A stretch of 34,736 nt of DNA from Rhodothermales bacterium (GTDB taxonomy: Bacteria; Bacteroidota; Rhodothermia; Rhodothermales; VXPQ01), in NCBI GenBank assembly GCA_022821845.1, contig JAJECT010000043.1, forward strand, positions 1-34,736, read 5' to 3'. Positions 1 through 8,495 of this stretch are shown one piece after another (position 1 is the first letter of the stretch; the number at the start of each line of letters is the position of its first letter). The notes beneath the pieces are model-generated. The model was not told the DNA's origin and ran no database searches. It saw only the letters and a program-made list of their open reading frames with translations. The position numbers and the translations under genes are program-made.

Positions 1-469
1 GCGCCACGGGCGGGCTGTTCGAAGGCGACGACGGAAAAACGGCCTTTGGATCGACGATCACCGTCGCTTCCTGCGTCGCGCTGCCCCCGTTCGCCGTCGC
101 CGTAATCGTGATCTTCGCCGTGCCCGCCTTCACTGCGTGTATCGCAATCATGCTCCCGCATATGTCTCCTACGATGGCTATCCCCGGATGCGACGATACC
201 GCAGAGTAGGCAAGCGCGCTCCCCGTAGTCTCCTTGAAGTAGAACCGGGCGCTGAAGCGGACGAACGAGGCGCCCGCCGCGATCTTTTTGTCGGGAATCG
301 TCCCTACGGCTATCGGGGTCGCGCCCGAAAAAGACGCAGACAAGAAGAAACCATCCGCCTCGTCGCCGCCGCACGTCCCGGCGCGGGCAGAAGCCCCGCC
401 GAAATGCAACAACCCGAGACTGATCGCGAAAATCAGGGCGTAACGAAATGCCGAAGAAAACAGGCGCAT
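1..469 (-). CDS. Secreted protein with bacterial Ig-like domain (3' part outside window)
   Basis: The frame is open on the minus strand from an ATG at 469 to the left edge, giving 156 visible residues. The first ~30 residues form a signal peptide: Arg near the start, a hydrophobic stretch (ALIFAISLGLL), then an ASARA cleavage region. The next ~100 residues are rich in Gly, Ala, Thr and Ser with alternating beta-strand character, and include AVKAGTAKITITATANGG followed by ATVIVDP. That pattern resembles Big_2/BID-type Ig-like domains, which often end in T-V-x-V. The visible end (SNSPPVA) looks like the start of a following cadherin-like or putative-Ig repeat. The protein is probably an exported, multidomain surface or adhesion protein and possibly T9SS cargo, but the C-terminus that would show this is absent. 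No strong ribosome site is seen. The gene is divergent from nadA. Confidence 0.6.
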   Translation of the reverse strand, partial: MRLFSSAFRYALIFAISLGLLHFGGASARAGTCGGDEADGFFLSASFSGATPIAVGTIPDKKIAAGASFVRFSARFYFKETTGSALAYSAVSSHPGIAIVGDICGSMIAIHAVKAGTAKITITATANGGSATQEATVIVDPKAVFPSSPSNSPPVA

Positions 470-670
470 ACGTCCAATAAGCGTAACCGCACAGGATAGT
501 GCCGGACGGCGAAAAACCGCCCGACACACCCAGCATACTTCACGATCTCTTCAAAATCAAGCCCCACCCAAAAAAACCTTTCCCTCGGAGAACGCCCGCC
601 GCGCCGGGGCGTTATACCCTGGCCCGCGGCGTTGCGGGCTTTGCCGCACGGTCAACCCTACGCTTCTGCG

Positions 671-1669
671 ATGATGGCGGACATTCCGGTACTGGACGAG
701 ACGGTCGGCTTTATCGACGCGCCGGTCGATCCCCTGCTGAATCTGTTCGAAGAGATCGAGCGGATGAAACGGGAAAAGAACGCCGTGCTCCTCGCGCATT
801 ACTATCAGGAGCCGGACATTCAGGACATCGCCGACTACATAGGGGACTCGCTGGGCCTGGCCCGGCAAGCCGCCGCGACGGACGCGGACCTCATCGTCTT
901 CGCCGGGGTGCATTTCATGGCGGAAACGGCGAAAATCCTGAATCCCGAACGAAAAGTGCTCTTGCCGGACCTGAACGCCGGGTGTTCGCTGGCGGATTCG
1001 TGCCCGGCGCCCGACCTGGCGGCCTTCAAGGAGCGCCACCCCGACCACCTCGTTGTGTCCTACATTAATTGCACGGCGGGCGTGAAGGCGCTTAGCGACA
1101 TTATCTGCACCTCTTCGAACGCCGCCCATATCGTGTCGTCCATCCCGAAGGAGAAGCCGATCCTTTTCGCGCCGGACCGCAACCTGGGGCGGCACCTTGC
1201 GAACGAAACGGGCCGGGACATGGTATTGTGGGAAGGGACCTGCATTGTCCACGAAACGTTCAGCGAACGCAAGTTGCTGCGGCTGAAGGCGCGCCACCCG
1301 GAAGCGCTGGTCCTCGCCCATCCCGAATGCGAGGAAGCGGTGCTGCGCCATGCGGATCATATCGGCTCCACGACGTCCATCCTGCGCTTTGCCCGGGAAA
1401 GCGCCTGCCCTGCGTTTATCGTGGCGACGGAAGAAGGCATTCTGCACCAGATGCGCAAGGATTGCCCCGACAAGACGTTCGTGCCGGCGCCCCCGGAAAG
1501 CGGGTGTTCGTGCAGCCGGTGTCCCCACATGCGGCTGAACACCATCGAAAAACTTTATCTCTGCTTGCGGTTCGAGGAGCCGGAGATTCATATGGAAGAG
1601 ACCTTGCGGCGGGCGGCGCTTCGCCCCATCGAGCGGATGCTGGAAATGAGCGAGGGCGTGGGGACATGA
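671..1669 (+). CDS. nadA: Quinolinate synthase NadA
   Basis: The enzyme condenses iminoaspartate with dihydroxyacetone phosphate to quinolinate in NAD biosynthesis and uses a [4Fe-4S] cluster. From the ATG at 671 the product has 332 residues, normal for the family. Family landmarks are visible in order: [16 protein letters not shown] (about 40-55), GCSLAD with Cys105, a [10 protein letters not shown] segment, WEGTCIVHE with Cys191, and a C-terminal CSCSRCPHM region containing Cys281/Cys284. These are the three regions that supply the cluster cysteines. The frame is open upstream to a TTG at 632, but the tandem ATGs at 671/674 fit the family N-terminus better. No nadB or nadC is adjacent. The following gene is separated by an inserted repeat element, so an operon is doubtful. 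Confidence 0.96.
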   Translation: MMADIPVLDETVGFIDAPVDPLLNLFEEIERMKREKNAVLLAHYYQEPDIQDIADYIGDSLGLARQAAATDADLIVFAGVHFMAETAKILNPERKVLLPDLNAGCSLADSCPAPDLAAFKERHPDHLVVSYINCTAGVKALSDIICTSSNAAHIVSSIPKEKPILFAPDRNLGRHLANETGRDMVLWEGTCIVHETFSERKLLRLKARHPEALVLAHPECEEAVLRHADHIGSTTSILRFARESACPAFIVATEEGILHQMRKDCPDKTFVPAPPESGCSCSRCPHMRLNTIEKLYLCLRFEEPEIHMEETLRRAALRPIERMLEMSEGVGT

Positions 1670-1735
1670 GGGCGTCGCAGCGTGTCGGGAAGGGTGCTTT
1701 CGGCGGCTTGCGTTCGCCCAATTCGCAGGATCGGT

Positions 1736-1997
1736 TAAGGATACTCTGATTAAAACCACTTCGCTCAGCGCGTCCCTATCGCCTATAAAAGCCGTCATGC
1801 TTGTATCGTTGAAATTAGCAGAAATTACTGCGGATTCCTGTCATCAGGGACGTGACGCGCCCTTCGGGAGGCCTGCGAGGGGCACGCTGGCTGCGTCATT
1901 CCTCATTACGTGGGGCCTGCCACGCTGCTTCGTCATTCCTTGCCAGTGCACCCCTCGCAAGCCTCTGCGCTTCGTGGACTTAATCAGAGTATCCTAA
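1736..1997. mobile_element. MITE-like element with 15-bp terminal inverted repeats
   Basis: A 256-bp segment (1739-1994) begins with GGATACTCTGATTAA and ends with its exact reverse complement. It is flanked on both sides by TAA (1736-1738 and 1995-1997), which reads as a 3-bp target duplication. It has no credible ORF of its own. A 3-bp TNA duplication is known for some IS5-family groups, so a non-autonomous IS5-like derivative is possible, but no transposase is in the window to test this. The right ~25 bases recur, with one mismatch and in opposite orientation, at 20687-20711, showing a dispersed family. The element fills nearly all of the 332-bp gap between nadA and the MBL-fold gene and ends 7 bases before the latter's start codon. 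Confidence 0.6.
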
Positions 1998-2001
1998 GGC
2001 G

Positions 2002-2856
2002 ATGGCGCGCATCGGGCCCTGGGCATTGCATACGATCGAGACCGGGCGGTTCGGCCTGGACGGGGGCGCCATGTTCGGCGTGGTGCCGCGGGCGTTGTGG
2101 GCGCGCCATATTCGCCCGGACGAAAAGAACCGGATTCGGCTGGCCGCGCGCTGTTTGTTGCTGGAGGGGGAGGGGCGCCTGATCCTCATAGACAGCGGGG
2201 TTGGCGCGAAGGGCGACGAGAAATTCGCAGGCATCTACGCCCTGGATTACGCGCATTCCGAGTTGCACCGCTCGCTTCGGGAGGCGGGGTTCTGCGCGGC
2301 GGACGTGACGGACGTGGTGTATACCCATTTGCATTTCGACCATTGCGGCGGCGGCACGGAGCAGGGTCCGCGCGGCGCGGTTCCGGCGTTCGAAAATGCC
2401 CGCTACCACGTGCAGCGGGCGCATTGGGCGTGGGCGCGGCAGCCGAACGCGCGCGAGGCCGCCTCGTTCATGCCGGATAACATAGAACCGCTGGCGCAGT
2501 CCGGGCAAGTGTGCCTGGCGGATGGGCCGGGGACGCTTTTTCCGGGCGTGGAGGCGCTGGTTGCGCATGGCCATACGGAGGCGCAGCAACTGGTGAAAAT
2601 TTCCGACGGAGAACGGACGCTTGTTTTCGTGGCGGACTTGTTTCCCACGGCGGCGCACATGAAGGCGGTCTGGTCTACGGCGTACGACGTGCGTCCGCTG
2701 GTGACGCTGGAAGAGAAAGCGCGTTTTCTGGAGGACGCCATAGCGGGGGGATGGGACTTGTTTTTCGAGCACGATCCAGAGATTGCGGTGGGGACGCCCG
2801 TGCGTACGCCCGAAGGCATTGCGCTTGCCGAGGGCCGCCCGCTGGAAGACTTGTAG
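2002..2856 (+). CDS. MBL-fold metallo-hydrolase
   Basis: The product is 284 residues with a metallo-beta-lactamase fold. The hallmark HLHFDH lies at residues 109-114, followed downstream by GHTEAQQ and VADLF, which fit the later His and Asp metal ligands, and by FEHDPE near the end. The layout matches the glyoxalase II/lactonase-like (AttM-type) branch of soluble MBL hydrolases, but the substrate cannot be read from sequence. The start is an ATG at 2002, preceded closely by TAAGG that straddles the end of the MITE-like element. Its local promoter and ribosome-binding context were therefore probably reshaped by that insertion. It lies in the same direction as nadA and porU with no tight coupling to either. 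Confidence 0.85.
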   Translation: MARIGPWALHTIETGRFGLDGGAMFGVVPRALWARHIRPDEKNRIRLAARCLLLEGEGRLILIDSGVGAKGDEKFAGIYALDYAHSELHRSLREAGFCAADVTDVVYTHLHFDHCGGGTEQGPRGAVPAFENARYHVQRAHWAWARQPNAREAASFMPDNIEPLAQSGQVCLADGPGTLFPGVEALVAHGHTEAQQLVKISDGERTLVFVADLFPTAAHMKAVWSTAYDVRPLVTLEEKARFLEDAIAGGWDLFFEHDPEIAVGTPVRTPEGIALAEGRPLEDL

Positions 2857-3194
2857 CGGTTTCGCCAAAACTTCACGGGCGGGCGGGCCGGACGGGAACC
2901 TTGCCCGGCGGCGGTCGTATTTATTTGGATAAGGGGGGCTTTTGGTCTCGCGCCTAATGGTCTCGACCAGGCCAACGCGTTTTCGAAGCGGCATCCTGTT
3001 TCGGCTTGTCCCATCGGTTCGCGCCGCTCCCTTTTCCGTTACGCTGCATTTATCGCTTCACACGCCTATCGACCTGCGACTGTTACGAAACCGGGCTGCT
3101 TTTCGCCCTTGTCCTTCACCGTTGCTTTTTCCTTTTTCGTAACAGTATGCTTTTCTGCGCCGCGCAAGCGATTCGGCGAGGAAAGCGCGATATT
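2857..3194 (+). promoter_or_regulatory. Non-coding leader of the T9SS gene block
   Basis: This 338-bp stretch between the MBL hydrolase and porU has no credible gene. An in-frame extension of porU upstream to 3006 exists but lacks family-like sequence. The stretch is locally pyrimidine-rich (TTTTTCCTTTTTCG around 3124-3140), contains an 11-bp inverted repeat described separately, and ends in a good ribosome site (GAGGAAA, about 3178-3184). It probably contains the promoter for porU and the genes behind it, but no motif was convincing enough to place a transcription start. Confidence 0.4.
3080..3145. repeat. 11-bp perfect inverted repeat in the porU leader
   Basis: CTGTTACGAAA at 3080-3090 is matched by its exact reverse complement at 3135-3145, with a 44-base pyrimidine-rich spacer. 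It ends 50 bases before the porU ATG. It could be a pair of operator half-sites, a long-range stem in the mRNA leader, or chance. Confidence 0.55.
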
Positions 3195-6100
3195 ATGAAC
3201 GTTCGGCTTGCGTTCCTGACGGTTTTGCTGTGTTGCGTTTGGACCCATGCGTCCTCGGCGCAGAAGGTGGACGTCCGCACGGTGGCGTCGTCTGCGGAAG
3301 GCGTGGTGGTGGAGGTCTCGGTGGATTGGCCCGCCTCGATGCAGGCCCTTGCCGACTCGCTGGCCCTCGAATCCTTTACGATCGCTTCGGGCCGCGCCTT
3401 ATCGTTCGGGCTGCCGGTGGTTTCGGAAACGCTGGAACTGCCTTCCCGGGCCGCGCCTTCTGTTTCCCTGCTGGCCTCCGCCTACGACGAACTGGACCTT
3501 CCCCCCGGGGATACGCTGGCGGCGCAAGAGGCGAGCGGCCCCGTGGCGTGGCTGGACGGATTGGGGATGAGCGGCGGACGCGCCCTGATTAACCTGAATG
3601 TGCGCCTGCTTGCGTACGAGGGGGGCGCCGCGCGGCGGGTTCGGCAGGCACGCATCGCCGTCCGCTATGCAAGTTCGAGCGGGGGACAGGGCCTGGGCGC
3701 CCGCCTCGCTGCATCAAGCCGAAACGACAACCCGCACCTTGCCGTGACGGAAAGCGTGCTGGCGGACGGCGTCGTCTACAAGATTCCCGTGTACAAGACG
3801 GGACTGTATCGCATTGACCGGGATTTTCTGGCCGCGTTGCCGGATTTCCCCTCGCCGGACGCCATCGACCCGGACCGCGTCGCGATTTACGGCAATGGCG
3901 GCGCGCCGGCGCCTGCGCGTAATTCGGCGCCCCGGATCGCGGACCTCGTGGAGCAGCCCGCCTACCGCGCGGGCGGCGGGGACGGGCGTTTCGACGCGGG
4001 CGACGCGGTGATTTTCTACGGAAAAGGACCGTACGGCTGGACGTACGAAGGCGGGCAGTGGACGCATTACGTGCATCCTTTTTCCAACGAAAATTATTAT
4101 TTCGTCAAGATACTGGAGGAAGACGCCGCCCGGCCCGTCGTGGAGCCGTTCCCTGCGCAGGGGAATTTCGCGCCGATTTCCGAGGCGGAAGGGCGGTACA
4201 TGGTGGATTTCGACGAGTTTATGTGGAGCAAACTGAACGGAACGGGACATACCTGGGTGAGCGCCACGGTGGGCAGCGGCGCGTCGCGCGTGCTGGTCGA
4301 GGACCTTGCGTTGCCCGGGCGCGCAGACGGCCTCGTGCGGTATCGGGTGCGCGCAGCCATCCGCTCCAACCCCGCGGACTCGGTGCGTTTCGAATCGGAC
4401 GGCGCATACATGGGTTCGCTGAGGGCGTCGGCAGCGGTGTCGTTTAATGAAGAAACGCACCCTGTGGCCGTGCCCGGCGTCGCCGCGTTCGAACGCCAGC
4501 GGCCGGCGAGCGACCCCGTGAACCTTTCGATGCGCCTCCTCGGAGGTCCTGCGGGCGTGACGCTGGCCGCCGCGGACTGGCTGCGGATATTTTACCCGCA
4601 ACGGCTCAGGGCTTCCGGGGATTCGCTGCATTTCAGTACGCCCGGGGGACAGGCGGGCAACTACGAATTCGCGCTGGAAGGATTTACCGGCGCGCCCCTG
4701 GTGTGGGACGTAACGCATCCCGGACAGGTTCGCCGCCTGGAGGCGCGCGAGGTTGGCGCCGGCTGGCGCGTTCGGGTGCAGGTCTCCGATGCCTCCGTTC
4801 CGCTCGAATTGACGGCGTTTCGTCCGTCCGCCGCCCGGTCGCTTCTTGCGGAAAGCGCGCAGCGCGTGGCGCCGCAGAACCTGCATGGCGTGGCCGAATA
4901 TCCGGATTTCGTGATTATCGCGCCCGCTGCGTTTCGCGGCGCCGCCGAAGCGTTGGCGGAACATCGCCGCAAGGAGGGCCTCGACGTGCTGGTGGCGGAT
5001 ATTCGCGCGATATACAATGAATTTTCCGGGGGACTCATGGACGTGCGGGGCCTCCGCGATTACCTGCGTTTTTTGTACGACCGGGGGAACGCGGCGGGCC
5101 AGCCCTTGCGGTACGCCCTGTTCTTTGGGGACGGGCATTTCAATTACAGGAATCTCAACCCGGGCGACAATAACCTGGTCCTCGAAAATTGGATTCCGCC
5201 GTACGAAACGGAAAATTCGTTCCTTCCCCTTGAATCCTACGCCAGCGACGATTATTTCGGCTTGCTGGATTCGGACGAAGGGGTATGGTCCTGGCCCACC
5301 GGGTCAAGGACCGTGAGTCGGGAACGCATGGATATCGGCATTGGGCGCTTGCCCGTGCAGACCCCGGAAGAAGCCGCCGTCATGGTGGCCAAGATCAAGC
5401 ATTACGAGGACGCCGCGACCTACGGGGCCTGGCGCAACCGGTATCTTTTCGTGGCGGACGACGGGTACAACGGGACGGGAGCGGTGCAAGAGAACGCGCC
5501 GGATTTGCATACGCAGAATGCGGACGTGGTGGCCGAGTTGCTTGGCGGGGAGTATCCGCAGATCGACCTGGTCAAGGTGTACGGCATTTCGTATAAACGG
5601 GAATTTCTGAGCAGGTGGCAGCTTCCCGGCGTGGAAAGCGACATCCGGAGCGCGCTGGACGACGGCGTGCTGGTGATGAATTACAGCGGCCACGGAAAGG
5701 AAGACGGGTTGGCGCAGGAAAACATTTTTACGCTGGAAGACGCCCGGGAATTGCGCAATTACGATCGTTTGCCGGTGTTCATTACGGCGACCTGTTCGTA
5801 CGGGTGGTGGGATTTGTCCAAGTCGCAGAGCGCGGCGGAAGAGCTATTGCTCAACGAGGCCGGCGGCGCGATCGCGTTGATGACGACGGTGCGCCTGGTC
5901 CTGACGAGTTTATCGATCGACGACCTGAACGTGGGACTGAACCGGGCCTTGAACCGGGCTTTGTTCAAGCCTGCGGAGGATGGGGGCGCGCGCCGGCTGG
6001 GCGACGCTATGCTCGAAGCCAAGAATTCGCGGGCCGGTTTGCAGGCCAACAATCGCAAGTTCAATCTGCTGGGCGATCCGACGCTGCGCCTTGGCTATCC

Positions 6101-7217
6101 GGCGCACGGGGTGGTGGTCGAGCGCGTGAACGGAACGCCCGTCGCGGACATGCCCGCCATTCGCGCCCTGGACGAAATAACCGTCGAGGGGTATGTGCGG
6201 GGGCCGGACGGCGCGGTGGATTCGGATTTCGAAGGACAGGCGCACCTTGTGGCGTTCGACGCGGCCCGGCGCGTCCGGGTGCCGGAGCGCGTCGCCATGC
6301 CCCGGGATTATTATACGGTTCGGGAAGATTTGCTCTGGCGAGGGGGCGTGCCTGTTACTGCCGGGCGGTTTACCGCTACGTTCGTGGCGCCGAAAGACAT
6401 TTCCTACAGCAACGAACCCGGGCGCCTGAGCGTTTATGCGCAGAATGCGTCCCGGCATGCGACCGGATTTACGGAGCAGGTGGTGGTTGGCGGGACGGCC
6501 GCCACCTTGCCCAACGACCAGGCCGGACCGGATATATCCCTCTTTTTGAACGACACCACATTCGTTTCCGGCGGGCTGACGCCTGCGAATCCCCGGCTTA
6601 TCGTGAAGCTGCGCGACGATAGCGGCGTCAACACGGTGGGGACGGGCGTGGGGCACGAGATGCTGCTGGTGGTCGATGGGGACGAGCGGGACGCCGTGAA
6701 CATAGGCAGCCGTTTCGAAAGCGACCCCGGTTCGTTTCGGAGCGGGCGCGTCGAGTATTCGTTTCGGGACTACCCGGATGCGCTGGCGGACGGTCCGCAT
6801 TCCTTGTCGGTGCGCGCCTGGGACGTGCTCAATAACTCGAACGCGGCCACGCTGGATTTCGTGGTCGCCTCCACGGAGGATATCGTGCTCGACAATGTGT
6901 ACAATTATCCGAACCCGACGAGCGGGCAGACGCGGTTCGTATTCGAGCATAATCAACCGCCGGGCACGGTTGCCTCGGTGCAGGTGCGCGTCTACGCCTT
7001 GTCCGGGCGCCCGGTTAGGACCATCGATACGGAAGAAGCGTTGCCTTCCGGGGTCTTGGCCGCCGGGCCCGTGCAAGTGCTATGGGACGGACGGGACGAG
7101 GATATGAATCTTCTGGCCTCCGGAATTTACCTGTACAAGGTGCGCGTGCGCGTGGACAACCCGGATGGCGGGCGTTCCGTATCCGAACGTATAGAGAAGT
7201 TGGCCGTTATTCGATAG
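3195..7217 (+). CDS. porU: Type IX secretion system sortase PorU (C25 peptidase)
   Basis: PorU is the outer-membrane-surface cysteine protease that removes the C-terminal signal of T9SS cargo and attaches it to the cell surface, acting with PorV. From the ATG at 3195 the product has 1340 residues. This start has a GAGGAAA ribosome site and gives a clean signal peptide ending ASSAQ. The gingipain-like C25 domain occupies roughly residues 570-980. Its catalytic dyad is visible as NYSGHGKEDG (His833) and TATCSYGWWD (Cys867). The tail carries a type A sorting-like domain: NYPNPTSG, a GRPVRTI strand, then ASGIYLYKVRV and a basic end. PorU homologues keep such a domain. The protein is somewhat longer than P. 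gingivalis PorU. porV follows 45 bases later in the same direction. Confidence 0.9.
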   Translation: MNVRLAFLTVLLCCVWTHASSAQKVDVRTVASSAEGVVVEVSVDWPASMQALADSLALESFTIASGRALSFGLPVVSETLELPSRAAPSVSLLASAYDELDLPPGDTLAAQEASGPVAWLDGLGMSGGRALINLNVRLLAYEGGAARRVRQARIAVRYASSSGGQGLGARLAASSRNDNPHLAVTESVLADGVVYKIPVYKTGLYRIDRDFLAALPDFPSPDAIDPDRVAIYGNGGAPAPARNSAPRIADLVEQPAYRAGGGDGRFDAGDAVIFYGKGPYGWTYEGGQWTHYVHPFSNENYYFVKILEEDAARPVVEPFPAQGNFAPISEAEGRYMVDFDEFMWSKLNGTGHTWVSATVGSGASRVLVEDLALPGRADGLVRYRVRAAIRSNPADSVRFESDGAYMGSLRASAAVSFNEETHPVAVPGVAAFERQRPASDPVNLSMRLLGGPAGVTLAAADWLRIFYPQRLRASGDSLHFSTPGGQAGNYEFALEGFTGAPLVWDVTHPGQVRRLEAREVGAGWRVRVQVSDASVPLELTAFRPSAARSLLAESAQRVAPQNLHGVAEYPDFVIIAPAAFRGAAEALAEHRRKEGLDVLVADIRAIYNEFSGGLMDVRGLRDYLRFLYDRGNAAGQPLRYALFFGDGHFNYRNLNPGDNNLVLENWIPPYETENSFLPLESYASDDYFGLLDSDEGVWSWPTGSRTVSRERMDIGIGRLPVQTPEEAAVMVAKIKHYEDAATYGAWRNRYLFVADDGYNGTGAVQENAPDLHTQNADVVAELLGGEYPQIDLVKVYGISYKREFLSRWQLPGVESDIRSALDDGVLVMNYSGHGKEDGLAQENIFTLEDARELRNYDRLPVFITATCSYGWWDLSKSQSAAEELLLNEAGGAIALMTTVRLVLTSLSIDDLNVGLNRALNRALFKPAEDGGARRLGDAMLEAKNSRAGLQANNRKFNLLGDPTLRLGYPAHGVVVERVNGTPVADMPAIRALDEITVEGYVRGPDGAVDSDFEGQAHLVAFDAARRVRVPERVAMPRDYYTVREDLLWRGGVPVTAGRFTATFVAPKDISYSNEPGRLSVYAQNASRHATGFTEQVVVGGTAATLPNDQAGPDISLFLNDTTFVSGGLTPANPRLIVKLRDDSGVNTVGTGVGHEMLLVVDGDERDAVNIGSRFESDPGSFRSGRVEYSFRDYPDALADGPHSLSVRAWDVLNNSNAATLDFVVASTEDIVLDNVYNYPNPTSGQTRFVFEHNQPPGTVASVQVRVYALSGRPVRTIDTEEALPSGVLAAGPVQVLWDGRDEDMNLLASGIYLYKVRVRVDNPDGGRSVSERIEKLAVIR

Positions 7218-7262
7218 CCAAAGCCTTTTTCAACCAAAACCTTTCCTGTAAGGAAGCGAACC

Positions 7263-8453
7263 ATGCAGTCATTTAACGAAAACATGCGCAACCACCGGAG
7301 CGGGCTTGCCGCGGCGACGCTCATGGCCTTTTTGGCGCTGGCCGCCGGGCAGGCGGCCCATGCGCAGGTGGGCGGCGCCGCCGTGGTTTTTTTGCAGATC
7401 GAGCCGGATAGCCGTTCGGCGGGCATGGGCAACGCCGGCGTGGCCATTGCGGACAATGTCAATGCGATTTTCTGGAATCCGGCGGGGTTGGCCCGGCAGG
7501 AGGGCACGGAAATTTCGCTAACCCATTCTACGTGGCTTCCCGAGTTCAACGCAGGGCTTTACTACGAATACTTGACCGCCAAGCATCGGATAGAAGACAT
7601 AGGCACCTTTGGGGCGCATGTTACCTTTCTGAACCTTGGCGAACACGAAGGCCGCGACGCGCAGAACCAGCCCACGGGCACGTTCACGTCCTACGACCTC
7701 GCGACGGGGATTTCCTACGGGACGAGTGTGTTGAAAAACTTGTCCCTGGGCACGGGCGTGCGCCTCATCTATTCCAACCTGGCGCCGGGGCAAAGCGTGG
7801 GGGCGCAGGAAACGCGGGCGGGGGTAACGCTCGGGTTCGATCTCGCCGCCTTGTACGCCGTGCCCCGTTTCCAGGCCGGCAATACCGAAATAGGCGTTAA
7901 CGTCGGCTTCAACCTTGCCAACATGGGTCCGAAAATTCAATATTCGGACCAGGGGCAGGCCGATCCTATTCCCCAGAATCTTCGGATGGGATACGCCGTT
8001 ACGTTCGATTTCGACGAGTACAACAAACTGACGCTTACGCAGGATTTCAATAAAACGCTGATTCGCGTTCAGCCGGAATCCACGGCTTGCGGCGCGTTGT
8101 CCACCGCGGAGGCAGACCCGTTCTACAAGGCGCTCTTTTCCGGATGGCAGTCCATCAAGGTGCGGACCAACGCCACCAATAGCGAGGGCGAAGCCACCTG
8201 CAAGACCCTCAACGCGCTGGATCAAATGACGATCAGTTCGGGATTCGAATACTGGTATCGGAGCCTGTTCGCCATCCGCTTCGGATATTTTTACGAAAAT
8301 CCGTATTTCGGGAACAGGAAGTTTTTGACGTTTGGTTCGGGCATCCGGTGGAACATCATCGGGGCGGACTTTTCGTATATCTATGCCCTGGAGGAGAACC
8401 ATCCGCTGGCGAACACGATGCGGTTTTCGCTGCTCGTGAATTTCCTTCGCTAA
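7263..8453 (+). CDS. porV: Type IX secretion outer-membrane protein PorV
   Basis: PorV is a FadL-like outer-membrane barrel that receives T9SS cargo from the translocon and delivers it to the PorU sortase. The product has 396 residues. A signal peptide (LMAFLALAAGQAAHAQ) is followed by the family-typical start of the mature protein: FLQIEPDSRSAGMGNAGVAI, then FWNPAGLA. Alternating amphipathic strands run to the end, which closes with RFSLLVNFLR, a typical barrel terminus. A good ribosome site (AAGGAAG) lies 6 bases before the ATG. The gene sits directly behind porU and ahead of a T9SS cargo gene, so the three are probably co-transcribed. Confidence 0.92.
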   Translation: MQSFNENMRNHRSGLAAATLMAFLALAAGQAAHAQVGGAAVVFLQIEPDSRSAGMGNAGVAIADNVNAIFWNPAGLARQEGTEISLTHSTWLPEFNAGLYYEYLTAKHRIEDIGTFGAHVTFLNLGEHEGRDAQNQPTGTFTSYDLATGISYGTSVLKNLSLGTGVRLIYSNLAPGQSVGAQETRAGVTLGFDLAALYAVPRFQAGNTEIGVNVGFNLANMGPKIQYSDQGQADPIPQNLRMGYAVTFDFDEYNKLTLTQDFNKTLIRVQPESTACGALSTAEADPFYKALFSGWQSIKVRTNATNSEGEATCKTLNALDQMTISSGFEYWYRSLFAIRFGYFYENPYFGNRKFLTFGSGIRWNIIGADFSYIYALEENHPLANTMRFSLLVNFLR

Positions 8454-8495
8454 GCGCGACGGGCGTCCATTTCAGGTGAGCTGCAGAAGGCGAAG

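Noticed and set aside
557..1798. 413-residue minus-strand frame over nadA
   Set aside because: It is antisense to an unmistakable NadA, and its translation is low-complexity Arg/His-rich.
3714..5138. 474-residue minus-strand frame over porU
   Set aside because: It is a shadow of the PorU reading frame with no start context or family resemblance.
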